This document shows, in pieces, positions 38,619 to 48,286 of a stretch of 64,000 nt of DNA. Both the position numbers and the translations under genes were made by a program. Source of the stretch: Blastocystis hominis (Eukaryota; Sar; Bigyra; Opalinata; Blastocystidae); the NCBI RefSeq assembly GCF_000151665.1, contig NW_013171824.1, positions 248,001-312,000 on the forward strand, read 5' to 3'. Numbering within the stretch: the stretch's first letter is position 1; each line of letters opens with the position of its first letter. The notes below the pieces were generated by a model. It was not told the origin of the DNA. It searched no databases and saw only the letters and a list, made by a program, of their open reading frames with translations.

Positions 38619-38945
38619 AGTAGTAGGGGAATGGCGGAAAACACGCGGAAATCCATTTTCTACCAAATAACCGCGGTGAACTTTTTTTCTGCCATTTCCA
38701 CCATTTTTGCCATTGTCTTCCTGACCACCTCGATAGCCATGGCGGAAAACACGCGGAAATCCATTTCCTACCAAATAACCGCGGTGAACTTTTTTTCTGC
38801 CATTTTCGACCATTTCCTGCCATTGCCTGCCTGGCTACCTTATTGTCCATAACAAGAAACGCGCGGAAACCCATGGCTGCCAATTTCGGCCAATTCCTGC
38901 AATGTTAACCTGACTTCCATTGTAGGCCATGGTATCCATGGATGT
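38619..38945 (+). repeat. left terminal inverted repeat of the Polinton
   Basis: Begins AGTAGTAGGGG and matches the reverse complement of 61183-61508 with few differences. Inside, a unit of about 60 bp (GGAAAACACGCGGAAATCCA through AATAACCGCGGTGAAC) occurs twice, about 112 bp apart. Confidence 0.95.
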
Positions 38946-38967
38946 CCAAAGTGAAAGATTGCTTCCT

Positions 38968-41900
38968 TTACTTCAGTCTATAATGCCCGAATGCAAGTGT
39001 GTGTATGTTGTCGTCCAAGATCCAACGTTTGTTATCCGTGCAAGTCATGAGTGTCTTGGTTTGTTCTTTCGTGCTGATGTTGAAGGCCTGGTTGTTGATA
39101 CGCTTGAAAGTACCTTCGATCACTGCATCTTCCTTCTTCTCTGCCTCGAGGACGCGCTTGTACAGCTCGATGTTCTTCACGCTCATCCTCTCTCCATCAA
39201 TCACCACATTGCGAGGAACTCCCTTCGCTGCGTTATGCACTACATGCTTCTCGTCAATCAAACAGTACATCTTTGGTCTAAGTCCCACGAACTCTGTGAT
39301 GCGATGCCCGTTATGCTCATCCTTGAAGATGGGACCAGGCAACTTCTTGTTGAAGTTGAGGAACGAGTCCAATGAAGGGAACTTGCTCTTGTCCACTTCG
39401 TGATCGTAATACTTCACGAGTTCTCCATAGAAGTAGCTAGTGTTATCCAACTCAGAAAAGTCAAACGACTTGTACATATCGCACATTTTGTGGACGATGT
39501 TACCACGGTCGTTCAACTGCACGATGAGCGAATCCGTGTCCTGTCCCAACAACTCCACGTTATCGAATGTGTTCTTGAGCACATTGTAATAGAAGTCGTA
39601 GATAATGTGCTTCGACATGTCGAGGATAGCGAACCCGATGAAGAATGGCTTCTCCACCTTGCGCACCGGTGTGTTCAGCTTGATGCCGATCAGATTCTCG
39701 GAATACATGGTGGTTCCAGCAATCATGTCGTATCCGTGCTTCTGGATGATAGCCTCACGTTCATTCCACGTGCTAGCGAACTTCACTTTCATTCGTTTCA
39801 ACCCAGTCTCCACGAATTTGCCATAGGTCGAGTTTGCCAACAGCTTGTACAGGTTCTTCTCCACAGTGGTCTTGGACTTGGCTCGTTTCTCACTCAGCAT
39901 GTTCACGTACTCGAAGATAAATGGTGCCTGCTTGAAACGGATGATGCGGTGGATGTGAGTGACGTGATAACCCTGTTGAAGACCCAATTGCAGCAGAGAG
40001 TAGTGCACGAGATATTTGCGTCGAGGTACAAGATCACAAATGAGTTTCGGTGTATTCACCTCTTTCACTTTGTCCACAATGTCGTTCTTCGCTGCGTACT
40101 TCTTGATTCCATCGGAGTACATGCCCGCCTTCTGTACGGGGAAGAATGGCAGATCATTGAACTTGTCGTGTAACTCCACTGGTGCCTTCGATGTCACACT
40201 CGATGAAGAATCCATACTTGCCGAACGTCTTGAGTGATTGCACCCATTCATTCGGATCACGGTTGATCCTTTCCATTACTTCTCGTCGCTCAGGTACACC
40301 CACCAACTCGCAAGGCATCATTCGATGCATGGCTCCACCGTACAGGTTGTTGGCGTCCAGGTAGTAGATGCCTTGGGACGACGTTGCTTGCTCCTTGTTG
40401 TCAATGTCAACCTTGGCATGCCTTTTCACGATCTGTGTGATGCCTCCTCGAAGGTTTTTGAGTAGACGCATGAAGTCATCGATCTCATTTGTCTCCATCA
40501 ATCGAATTCCCTTGCTCTCATAGAACTCACCCATGCGGTTCAAGAACACTTTCACGAGTTGTTTCTCCTCAAGTCCCTCATTCGCGTTGATGCGCATGAT
40601 GTACTGAGCCCATTTCCTTGCGAGGGTCATGAGGCTACTCTCGCTATGATCGCCCTCCATTGTGACCTTTAAGAAGAGCGAATAGGCCATTTGTGGTGCT
40701 GTGATGTAGTGCATCGGATCAACACCGAATGCCTTCAGTGTGGTAACTCGGAAGTGCTCGAATGCATCAGCCATGAGAGTTACATCGAGTACATTGTACA
40801 ACTCGTAGTACTCACCCCATGTCTTGATATCGAAGATCTTCCACAGTTTCACCATGTGATCATATTCGCCTTGGGGCATCATTTCTCCCTTCATATCATC
40901 AATGCATTGTTCACGAGAAGGAATGGTGGTATTGTTCAATGTGTCGTACGATTTGATGAGGCTGTAAAACATGGGTTCCTTCCGTGTCAACAGATCGATG
41001 TACTCGTCATTCCATTGCTTACCTCGTGATTCACAGTACTTGCGTAGTTGTTGTTTGGTGTGCACGTACAAATCGAGGTTCCCACCGAGTGTCTGTGCGA
41101 CAATGGATCTGAGTGGACTGCTGATGAGTTTCAACGAGTCCTTGAATTGTATGCCATTGTATTCGATCTGCATCTCCTTGTCTTCAGTGGTTGGAATGAC
41201 TTCCAAGGAGTCACTAGAGGTTGAATGAGCTGCGATGAGTTTCATGATGAATGTGAAGTCGTAGTGCGATCCATTGTGGAAGTAGACGGGTAAACGATAG
41301 TTCTTCTTGTTGAAGGAGAGTTGTAGATTGCATTTGGTACAACAGGTGCATATGTACTGCCCTGCTTCGAAGTGACGTACCTCTCCCTTCCCTGTGGTGT
41401 ATTCACCTGTCACATGTGCATGATGTCGTACTTTGTCGTTATCCAGTTTCTTGTGACAGAAGGGACACACGGTTGTTGCACGAAAGTCCCTCTCGATACT
41501 CGGAGAGTTCTCGAGTGGTAATTCATCGAAGAGATACTCTTTCACTCTGCTCTGCAATTGTGTGAGATAGTCCATGAAAGGGCGAAGATCCTCTTCGCTC
41601 TCATGTGGTGCATGGAAGACTCGAAGTATGGCTGTCAATGGCTGGAATGCGAGACACGGCTAGACATGATAGCATGATTGGCTTGTGTTTGTTCTTGTCA
41701 TCAATGGCTGACTCGAAGTCAGCGTACACGACGACCGGTGCTGGCATTTCATATCGCTGGTTGGTGAATCGCAACCGAGTCTCCTCGTTCGACAAATCGT
41801 ACTGATCACTCTCATCGACAAGTTCACGATGTGTTTGTACTTCGTGATCATGAACGGCTTTGCGAGATCCGAAGAAGTCGTTACAGAATCTGCATTTCAC

Positions 41901-43391
41901 ATTTCTTGAGAGATGTCTATTCTTTGCATCGTTCTGTCGTGTCATACGATGCTTGAAATCATTCACATCCTTGATGTACAAGAAGTGTTTGGGCGTTCCC
42001 TCAGGTAGATTCAGATCGTTCAAGATGCAGAGGGAGAGAGGAAGCTTCGTTCCCTTACCTTTGTACACGACATCGCATGTGAATAAATCGAATTGTTCCT
42101 TCGTCTTATCGGTGTATCCAGGCAAGAGTGTGACCTCGAATACATTGAGCGATACTTTCAACAATGCCTCCAATGCGGCAAATTTCTCTTCACTCGCATC
42201 GAAGGGTGTATTGTCACGAATGCCCATCGTCTCCTCTACTTCGTGAATGGTCACTCCGAACACCTTGTTCTTCTCAGGGTGCTTCCACCACTTGTTGTAC
42301 ACGGTTGCATCGCCAATCTTGCAATTCGCGACGATCTTGTGCCCACCTTCACTGGCCAGAATGAGACACCGCTGCAGGCACCGGTTGTCATCGAAATCCG
42401 GGTTGAGCGCTGTGCGTCCGATGACGTACGGTGTGTGCTGCTTGTACCCCACGAATGTACGTAGTGGGAACATCTCAATGTGGAAGCCGATCCACCCATG
42501 GTACCCGAACCCACTTCCCTCTGTCTCCTGTTCCTCTACACCATTTCGGTACCACTTCAGGTAGTCCTTGATCCACTCATCGATACGATCTCGGCGAACG
42601 ATGCGGAGGTGTCCCAATCGATCATCGGTGAGGTTGAGAATCTTGGGATCTCCGTCATGTGTCAACATGAGGTTGTACCCCATGATGGTGATGAAACACT
42701 GATTGTATTCACGCATACCATTGAGGATGAACTTCTTCAGGACCTCATTGAATTCATTTGTCTCATCGAATATGAGATTGATCGGTTCCACTTCCTCATC
42801 GCTCTTCTCACCCGGTAGTCGAACCCACAACCTGTTGTCAAAATCGTTGTTGAGGCGAAAGTCCTTCTTGGTTCGTTTCTCTTTCACCCATTCCTTGTAC
42901 ATATCTCCTTGCACGGTGTGATAGTACGTGAGTGCATACCCGAGAGTTGAATCGATCACATCACTCAATCGTCCTTGTGAGGCCTTGCGATCGAAGCGTT
43001 CGAATGCCTTATTGCGTCTCATTTCACGTCTCTTCTCCACGGTGTTCAGGTAACCGGGTAAGTGTCGTTGTCGCTTCTCACCGAACTCATGGCCGTTCCA
43101 CTCGTACTCGAGGTACCGCTCGTTCCACGCCTCGCTTCCCACGACGAGATACCTGCGCTCACCTTTGGGATCACTGACGCGTCTATGTGTCACTTGTCTT
43201 TTTGGTGTTGCTAGTTTCATCCCGAATATCTTGTTCGACACATAAGCTCTCGTGTCAGGCATGGTCTGATCGGTGAACGTATCACCGACCCTGTAGTACT
43301 TGGCAGCCAATCGCTTCCAGGTCGACTTACCAATCTTGATTTGTTTTCCTGTTTCAGGGTTGATAGTATATCCTTCGCGTTGTGAACTCAT
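38968..43391 (-). CDS. Polinton protein-primed family B DNA polymerase (three frames, two +1 shifts)
   Basis: Three overlapping frames (43391-41601, about 41640-40154, 40260-38968) make one polymerase of about 1,470 residues. The N-terminus carries NPETGKQIKIGKSTWKRL, a motif like the viral 2-Cys adaptor domain but without its cysteines. Then come a C2H2-like CRFCNDFFG...HDHEVQTH, ExoI VVYADFES, a CPFCHKK...CTKCN zinc site and ExoII FHNGSHYDF. The polymerase motifs are A (LDANNLYGGAMHRMMP), B (KNLYKLLANSTYGK) and C (GQDTDSL). All catalytic residues are present. The frame moves +1 near 41,640 and near 40,195 (GAA-G-GCA), so this copy either uses frameshifting or is disabled. The role is replication from the inverted-repeat ends with a protein primer. 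The start at 43391 sits in TATATAAATG. Confidence 0.92.
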
Positions 43392-43489
43392 TTATATAAG
43401 GGTCACAAAATCTTTAAGTGGTGATACACGTGTGACCAAAGTGAAATTGTTAGGAGCTTGGCTTCCTCCTTGAGCTACCGAAGGCATCC

Positions 43490-43918
43490 CTAGAATGGGA
43501 AAATGGCATGACCATCCGCATCGTACTCGAATTCATCGATGTCGTAGAACTCGGATTCCGATGAATCAGAATCACTAGAATTGGGGTCAGCGAATGCAAT
43601 GCTAATGTCTGGATCATTATCGTATGCCTCAGCTTCTTCTTTGGTCATTTTCACCCATTGTCCTTTTACGCGTCTGTAGTTGTCATGGAGTAACTCGTAG
43701 TATGCTGTGCCACCAATAATCATGGAGCGATTGCTGGGAGAAAGTATTCTCGACTTGGGAACATATTTCGTCGTATCTGGTGGTAAAGGTGTATCGTACA
43801 AGCGATTCAATTTCTCGTCGTACTTGTATCCACGCTTGAGAAGGTTCCAGAAGCGAACTCCGTTGATTTGAATTTCTCGGCCAGTATTGGGATTCAAAGT
43901 ATGAGTAGGTCTATTCAT
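43490..43918 (-). CDS. small acidic protein with 2-Cys-adaptor-like motif
   Basis: 142 residues. The N-terminal NPNTGREIQINGVRFWNLL closely parallels NPETGKQIKIGKSTWKRL at the start of the adjacent polymerase. The C-terminus is very acidic (SSDSDSSESEFYDIDEFEYD). Known viral 2-Cys adaptor domains have the NP-TGR-I pattern flanked by two cysteines, which are missing here. The start lies in an ATATAAATG context. It is 98 bp upstream of and co-oriented with the polymerase. A candidate for terminal protein or a polymerase partner, as inference only. Confidence 0.65.
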   Translation of the reverse strand: MNRPTHTLNPNTGREIQINGVRFWNLLKRGYKYDEKLNRLYDTPLPPDTTKYVPKSRILSPSNRSMIIGGTAYYELLHDNYRRVKGQWVKMTKEEAEAYDNDPDISIAFADPNSSDSDSSESEFYDIDEFEYDADGHAIFPF

Positions 43919-43970
43919 TTATATATTTATATATTTATATTTTCTCTTTTAACCCTAGATGCTTCCCTAA

Positions 43971-44528
43971 ATGAAGTACAAGAAAACAGAAAACAACACA
44001 TGGTCTTCCCTGGTACGCACTTGTGAGGACGAGAATATCGAACTCGCCGACATCATCATTCACACCAAGTATCCGATCAATTCCGAGCGTCTATTCGGCT
44101 TCAGTGTTTGCACTCCGCAAGCAAATGTGAACTGTGGTTTGATCTTGCACGACTATGATTGCATGGAGATGACGTTGGATGAAACTCGTCCACCTTTGTT
44201 TACCGAGGATGAATGGAAGTATCTATTGCCTCAATTGAAATCCAATGGTCTGCTCGGTGTGCCTCTGAACGTGTTTTGGAGAGGCGATGTAGGGAGCAAC
44301 GAAGTTGCTCCCGGGGCACGTAGTGCCCCCAATTCACTACCCACTCACATAATCGGTGTAACGACCGAGAATCGTGCTGTTTACTTCTTCTCCAACTACT
44401 ATGTACGCGTGGTCTTCAAGGTGGTGGATGATGAAGTGCCTCCCGAGTTGTCCGATCTGTTCATCGATGATGGTGCGTGTCTGAAGGGTGTGTACGTTCG
44501 TGCATATCAACGAAATCATCCAAAGTAA
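43971..44528 (+). CDS. Polinton protein of unknown function (185 aa)
   Basis: No recognised domain. It has a hydrophilic N-terminus (MKYKKTENNTWSS) and a mixed alpha/beta composition. A double-hairpin element at 44292-44329 lies inside the frame and adds about 13 residues rich in Gly, Ala and Pro (SNEVAPGARSAP), so the protein tolerates it. The stop is 7 bp before the next start (AAAAAGTAAATG). A fragment of its 3' end survives in the relic near 22,880-22,926. Confidence 0.7.
   Translation: MKYKKTENNTWSSLVRTCEDENIELADIIIHTKYPINSERLFGFSVCTPQANVNCGLILHDYDCMEMTLDETRPPLFTEDEWKYLLPQLKSNGLLGVPLNVFWRGDVGSNEVAPGARSAPNSLPTHIIGVTTENRAVYFFSNYYVRVVFKVVDDEVPPELSDLFIDDGACLKGVYVRAYQRNHPK
44292..44329. repeat. 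double-hairpin element 1
   Basis: Hairpin a: 9-bp stem GGGAGCAAC, loop GAA. Hairpin b follows with no spacer: 7-bp stem GGGGCAC, loop GTA. Within coding sequence. Confidence 0.9.
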
Positions 44529-44535
44529 AAAGTAA

Positions 44536-45216
44536 ATGTCGTACATTTTCAGCAGCAATGGAAACAACTACACGTTCAAGAAGCTCGACAACATGCTCAT
44601 CAACATGCCAGAGAAGGACGGTCATCATGTGCTAATTCGAGAGACAGTGGATGGTGTTCCTCAATACTCGTGGGGGAGTGCGGCTTGTATCGTGAAAGCG
44701 AATGAAGCATTTGTCTTCGAGTACACGCCAGAAACTACCGAATCATTCAATAGCGAATGGGGTGGTGATGGTATGCCGCCTATGCCGTCCGGATCGTACC
44801 TGATAACCACGACTGTCATAACGTACCTTCCTGACGACATGTTCAACGATTGCACGTCAATTGAATCGGTGGTTGAAAAGGGTTATCGAGTGCTAGTCAC
44901 GTTTGACAACACGCCTATCCTAGACAGACCGTACATCGATACATTGAATAGTCTTGTATCTCATACTGGTTATGCTGTTGTGAATATTGGGGGAAGCAAC
45001 GCTTCCCCCTACAACTCTCCTGTCCTTCGTACGTATTCGAATCTTCCTCTCATGCTTCTAGGTGGTGTGAAGAGCATCACGATCGTTTTCGAACATTTAG
45101 GCGACGTTGTTTCTGTGGCGGAACAAAGTGGGGCGACTTTGTCGCCCCGGGAAGCCTTCGGCTTCCCACGAAGTTCCGCCGGGACGACAAAGTCGTCCCA
45201 TTCTGGCTCCTCGTAA
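44536..45216 (+). CDS. Polinton structural-type protein of unknown function (226 aa)
   Basis: Beta-rich protein starting MSYIFSSNGNNYTFKKLDNM with no named domain. The homologous relic at 22941-23535 confirms it is a real gene. A single hairpin at 44989-45009 and a nested double-hairpin cluster at 45117-45199 lie inside the frame; the cluster supplies most of the last 30 residues. Its 3' end overlaps the convergent integrase by about 140 bp. Could be a minor capsid protein, unproven. Confidence 0.7.
   Translation: MSYIFSSNGNNYTFKKLDNMLINMPEKDGHHVLIRETVDGVPQYSWGSAACIVKANEAFVFEYTPETTESFNSEWGGDGMPPMPSGSYLITTTVITYLPDDMFNDCTSIESVVEKGYRVLVTFDNTPILDRPYIDTLNSLVSHTGYAVVNIGGSNASPYNSPVLRTYSNLPLMLLGGVKSITIVFEHLGDVVSVAEQSGATLSPREAFGFPRSSAGTTKSSHSGSS
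44989..45009. repeat. single hairpin of the same family
   Basis: 9-bp stem GGGGGAAGC, loop AAC. In coding sequence and absent from the relic gene at about 23,390. Confidence 0.8.
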
Positions 45217-46150
45217 TGGGTCGATGTGACCTTGCTACCTCTCTCAATGCATTGGGTTCCTTTCGACTCTTGGATCGCGTGACTGGTGGTGCTGGCTGTG
45301 GTTTGCATTTGCTAGCCAGGAGTTCCCAATGATAGCACTTCTGCTTGCTACCGCTTTCCATATTCTTCACTTCGTACATTAATGGCATGAATCGATCGTC
45401 AATGTCAACAACTTGATACAAGTCCTGAGACCATTTGCTCGTCAATGATCGCTTTTCCAGAACGCGAGGTCTTCGTGTCACTCGAACATAATCACCCACA
45501 TCGAATTGAGGCGTCGTGTCCTTCGCTGTCATGTTGGATGGTTCTGTCTTCTCCGTGTACAAGATGTTGTTGTTCCAAATGTCATTTGGTGTATATCCGA
45601 TGTCTCTGTTCTTCCTTGCATTGTGTCTACGAACGGCACCATCGATCAAGTCGAACCACACACCTTTCGATTGATTGAATGGAACCATGATGTGTTCCTT
45701 GATATCTCGAATTGCTCGTTCGGCTAGTACTGCCTTATTCGCTGAATCCATGTGATACATGGTGATGTCATACTTGTCCAAGATGTTGGTACGAAAGATG
45801 GCATTGGTGAACTCGGTACCTCGATCCGAGCAAATATGCTTTGGTGGTCCGTATGTTTGAATGATGTCCTTCATCGCATGCGTGACTTCTGTGGCACTCT
45901 TGCTTTTCAGTCGCCGAGCCATCAGGTATTTCGAATATCCATCAATGCATACAAGGACATACTTGTATCCACGATTCTTGTGGAATCCGGTGGACTTCTG
46001 GCTGCCCAACACTTCCTGAATCCATTTGTCTTGTTTGGAAGAGAAATCGATGAGATCGATGAAGTATATGTTTCTCTTGAATGAACTGATGATCACTCGA
46101 GTTGCACCTTTTCGCTTGGCTGGTTTCCGTAGTTCCTTGATCTCGTTCAT
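45077..46150 (-). CDS. Polinton retrovirus-like (DDE) integrase
   Basis: The catalytic core reads VCIDGYSKYLM (first Asp), HICSDRGTEFTN (second Asp) and ANKAVLAERAIRDIKE (Glu), the D,D-35-E arrangement of rve integrases. The C-terminal FDVGDYVRVTRRPRVLEKR and SKWSQDLYQVVDI resembles the SH3-like DNA-binding part of Polinton and retroelement integrases. No HHCC zinc domain precedes the core, so the start at 46150 gives a short N-terminus. It is divergent from the 46153 gene with two bases between starts. The tail overlaps the 44536 gene antisense. The 6-bp target duplication is the expected product of this enzyme family. Confidence 0.93.
   Translation of the reverse strand: MNEIKELRKPAKRKGATRVIISSFKRNIYFIDLIDFSSKQDKWIQEVLGSQKSTGFHKNRGYKYVLVCIDGYSKYLMARRLKSKSATEVTHAMKDIIQTYGPPKHICSDRGTEFTNAIFRTNILDKYDITMYHMDSANKAVLAERAIRDIKEHIMVPFNQSKGVWFDLIDGAVRRHNARKNRDIGYTPNDIWNNNILYTEKTEPSNMTAKDTTPQFDVGDYVRVTRRPRVLEKRSLTSKWSQDLYQVVDIDDRFMPLMYEVKNMESGSKQKCYHWELLASKCKPQPAPPVTRSKSRKEPNALREVARSHRPITRSQNGTTLSSRRNFVGSRRLPGATKSPHFVPPQKQRRLNVRKRS
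45117..45199. repeat. nested double-hairpin elements 2 and 3
   Basis: Inner pair: GGGGCGAC/TTT loop (45130-45148) and GGGAAGCC/TTC loop (45149-45167). This pair sits in the loop of an outer hairpin whose arms GGCGGAAC (45117-45124) and GTTCCGCC (45173-45180) are still complementary. The outer partner hairpin GGGACGAC/AAA loop follows at 45181-45199. One element therefore inserted into another. Confidence 0.88.
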
Positions 46151-46152
46151 AA

Positions 46153-46392
46153 ATGAACCGCTTTATTCAATGGCTGAAAAGTGCATGGAAATGGATGAGT
46201 AGAAGGAAGAACCACAAACTGGTGGTTGTAATGGGACAGCGAAGCTGTCCCGGGGAGAGCGAAGCTCTCCCCATTGATTCGAAATGCAAGGACAGATGTC
46301 ATTGCTTGTGCGTGTACAACGAGAAGAACGAGAGTAGTGATGATAGTGGAAGTGATATATCGATCAGTCCGACAGAGATTAAAGTGAAATGA
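46153..46392 (+). CDS. small basic Polinton protein (79 aa)
   Basis: Starts MNRFIQWLKSAWKWMSRRKN, an amphipathic basic helix, and ends with an acidic Ser-rich tail. A double hairpin (46233-46272) lies in the middle. The equivalent in the relic (about 24,495) lacks it. Function unknown. Confidence 0.55.
   Translation: MNRFIQWLKSAWKWMSRRKNHKLVVVMGQRSCPGESEALPIDSKCKDRCHCLCVYNEKNESSDDSGSDISISPTEIKVK
46233..46272. repeat. double-hairpin element 4
   Basis: GGGACAGC/GAA loop (46233-46251) directly followed by GGGGAGAGC/GAA loop (46252-46272). Absent from the homologous site at about 24,550. Confidence 0.92.
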
Positions 46393-46440
46393 GGGATGCC
46401 TAAATAGATTTAAATAATGTAAACATAAATAGAAATACAA

Positions 46441-46806
46441 ATGAACTGTTGGATGAATGATGAACGTCTTGATATCACACGTAAATATGTGCATGATATG
46501 ATTAATTCATTTGTTGAGGACCCAAAAGGTACAAATTATCATAATGAGTATAATCCTCCTTATATGATGATAAATTCACCCGATCTTCAACATCTTCTTG
46601 TGAAATCATGTAATGATGATAAATACATAGTGAAGTGGGGTGAAGTAGGAGGACTTGCTGAACTCCGTGCTTTCAATGAGAATATCTATGATATCGAAGG
46701 TCATCGTGTGATGACATTAGGTGGTGGTATAATTCTCATTGATATCGATGGTGTTGCATTTGATCAACTCGAATGTGTATCGGGTAAACGATTACCGCCA
46801 AAGTAA
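46441..46806 (+). CDS. Polinton protein of unknown function (121 aa)
   Basis: Open frame from an AT-rich leader (ACATAAATAGAAATACAAATG). Composition is typical of a folded protein (residues 40-115: ISPDLQ..., LGGGIILIDIDGVAFDQL). AT content is higher than in its neighbours, which may mark a separate origin. No family recognised. Confidence 0.55.
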   Translation: MNCWMNDERLDITRKYVHDMINSFVEDPKGTNYHNEYNPPYMMINSPDLQHLLVKSCNDDKYIVKWGEVGGLAELRAFNENIYDIEGHRVMTLGGGIILIDIDGVAFDQLECVSGKRLPPK

Positions 46807-46851
46807 AAGACTGGAAGCTATGGTTTCTAAGTCGCCCTTATTTCACTTTGT

Positions 46852-46947
46852 GGGAAGCCGAAGGCTTCCCGGGACGACTTTGTCGCCCCACTTTGACCCT
46901 TAAAGTAGGGAGGCAACTATGTTGCCCCGACGGGACGAAGTCCCGTC
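46852..46947. repeat. double-hairpin elements 5 and 6
   Basis: GGGAAGCC/GAA loop (46852-46870) plus GGGACGAC/TTT loop with one mismatch (46871-46889). A second pair lies at about 46908-46928 (GGCAAC core, loop TAT, with a bulge) and 46929-46947 (GACGGGAC/GAA loop). They lie between convergent genes, where they could also act as terminators. Confidence 0.85.
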
Positions 46948-48248
46948 ACAGTTCTACAATCGTGACTTGGAAGTTCGAGTATAAGTGCGAGATAGTTGTA
47001 TCACCACCGCGTGTCACAACGAGCGATAGTGCGCCATCCTTTGTCGGTGTAACAATCGATGTGCCAGACACATTCATTGTTGGGGTTGGGTTGTCAAGTG
47101 TTGTCTTCAGCAACGTTGCTTGAGACGTAGTGATTACCAAGGTCGGCGTGTCTGTAAAGCCTACGAATGCCTGTTCGTAGTCACCACACTTGAGACTCAA
47201 ATCGATCGTGACCAGATACTTGCTGTTCGAAGATAACATGAGCCCTTCCGTCAAGTTCGAATTGTCTGATCCGAGATACTCGGACACGACACTGTGACCG
47301 CTGCCTGACCAGGTGTACGTGAACGTCTTGGAGAGCTTGGCAGGCGGTGTTGAAAAGGACACACCACTGCTAGATACATTCAAGACGTACGATCCTGCTG
47401 TGGACGGTAAGGTCAACTTGCTCACACCCGCTCCATCGTTGATCACGATACACCGCTCCGTGCTAGTGCAGCCGAGGATGTCCTGGTAGATGGTAGAGGC
47501 GTCAAGGACGCTCGTCGTGGGTACTTCATTATTTGTTTCCTTCTTGAATACAAAATAACCAGAAGAAACACCCATTGCAGGTACGGTTACACCATATGCA
47601 GTATTATCCTTGTAAGCAATGAGACACATGTTTGTCGATTGTACACCGAGGGTATCGTGGAATAGAGTTGAGGCGTTCAATGTCATCGAATGTGTACTGA
47701 ATTCCGAAAGCCCCAGCCTCTACTCCTTTCAGGATGTACGTCCCGGACTGATCTGGCAGGAACAGATCTTTACGAGTGCTCGTTGTCGAGTTCCAGTTGG
47801 CAATCGCGTACTTGTTCGATGTGGTACCGAGGCCGATAGCCGTGTTGATCGTAGTCGCACTGAATAACAGGAACGAAGGATTGCCATCTTCGTCCATGTT
47901 CAGCACGTACTTGCCGCTACTAGGCAGATCGAGCTCTCCGAATGTGCTATTGTTGATAAAGTACGGAATCGTGCCTTTGGAATCAATGGTAATCGCCTGG
48001 TTGTCACTGCCTTTGAAGTACGAGTTGTCGAGCGTGGTGAACTCTTCAGGCTGCTCAGGTACTACGGCACCCGAATCAACCCAGGTGAAGTCGTTGTTGT
48101 AATTGCTGAGCACGAAGGTGCCATTCCCACTTGGTAGTGGGAAGGTCTTGAATGCTCCATTATGGTAGTACTGGAGACCATTCGTCATCTCCTTGCGTTT
48201 GAACACTCCATTCTGGAGATATACAAGTTTCTCTGCTGTGCTTGACAT
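46946..48248 (-). CDS. fibre-like repeat protein, two frames joined by a +1 shift
   Basis: Two overlapping frames (48248-47604 and 47686-46946) carry one repeat series: TTINTAIGLGTTSNKYAI, then STLFHDTLGVQSTNMCLI, then STIYQDILGCTSTERCIV, each followed by a GxYxL strand. The first frame continues into nonsense near 47,690; the second resumes the pattern one base later (around GGA-A-TTC). The C-terminal 110 residues are a Ser/Thr-rich beta domain. Repeats of short beta units followed by a globular head resemble viral fibre or spike proteins, as inference. The start is ATAATAAATG. Confidence 0.65.
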
Positions 48249-48286
48249 TTATTATATAGCGAGAACGATTTTTCTCCCTATAGTAA

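Noticed and set aside
46852-46947. Hairpins read only as transcription terminators
   Set aside because: Some do lie between convergent genes, but others lie in the middle of coding frames and one is nested in another, so termination alone cannot explain the family.
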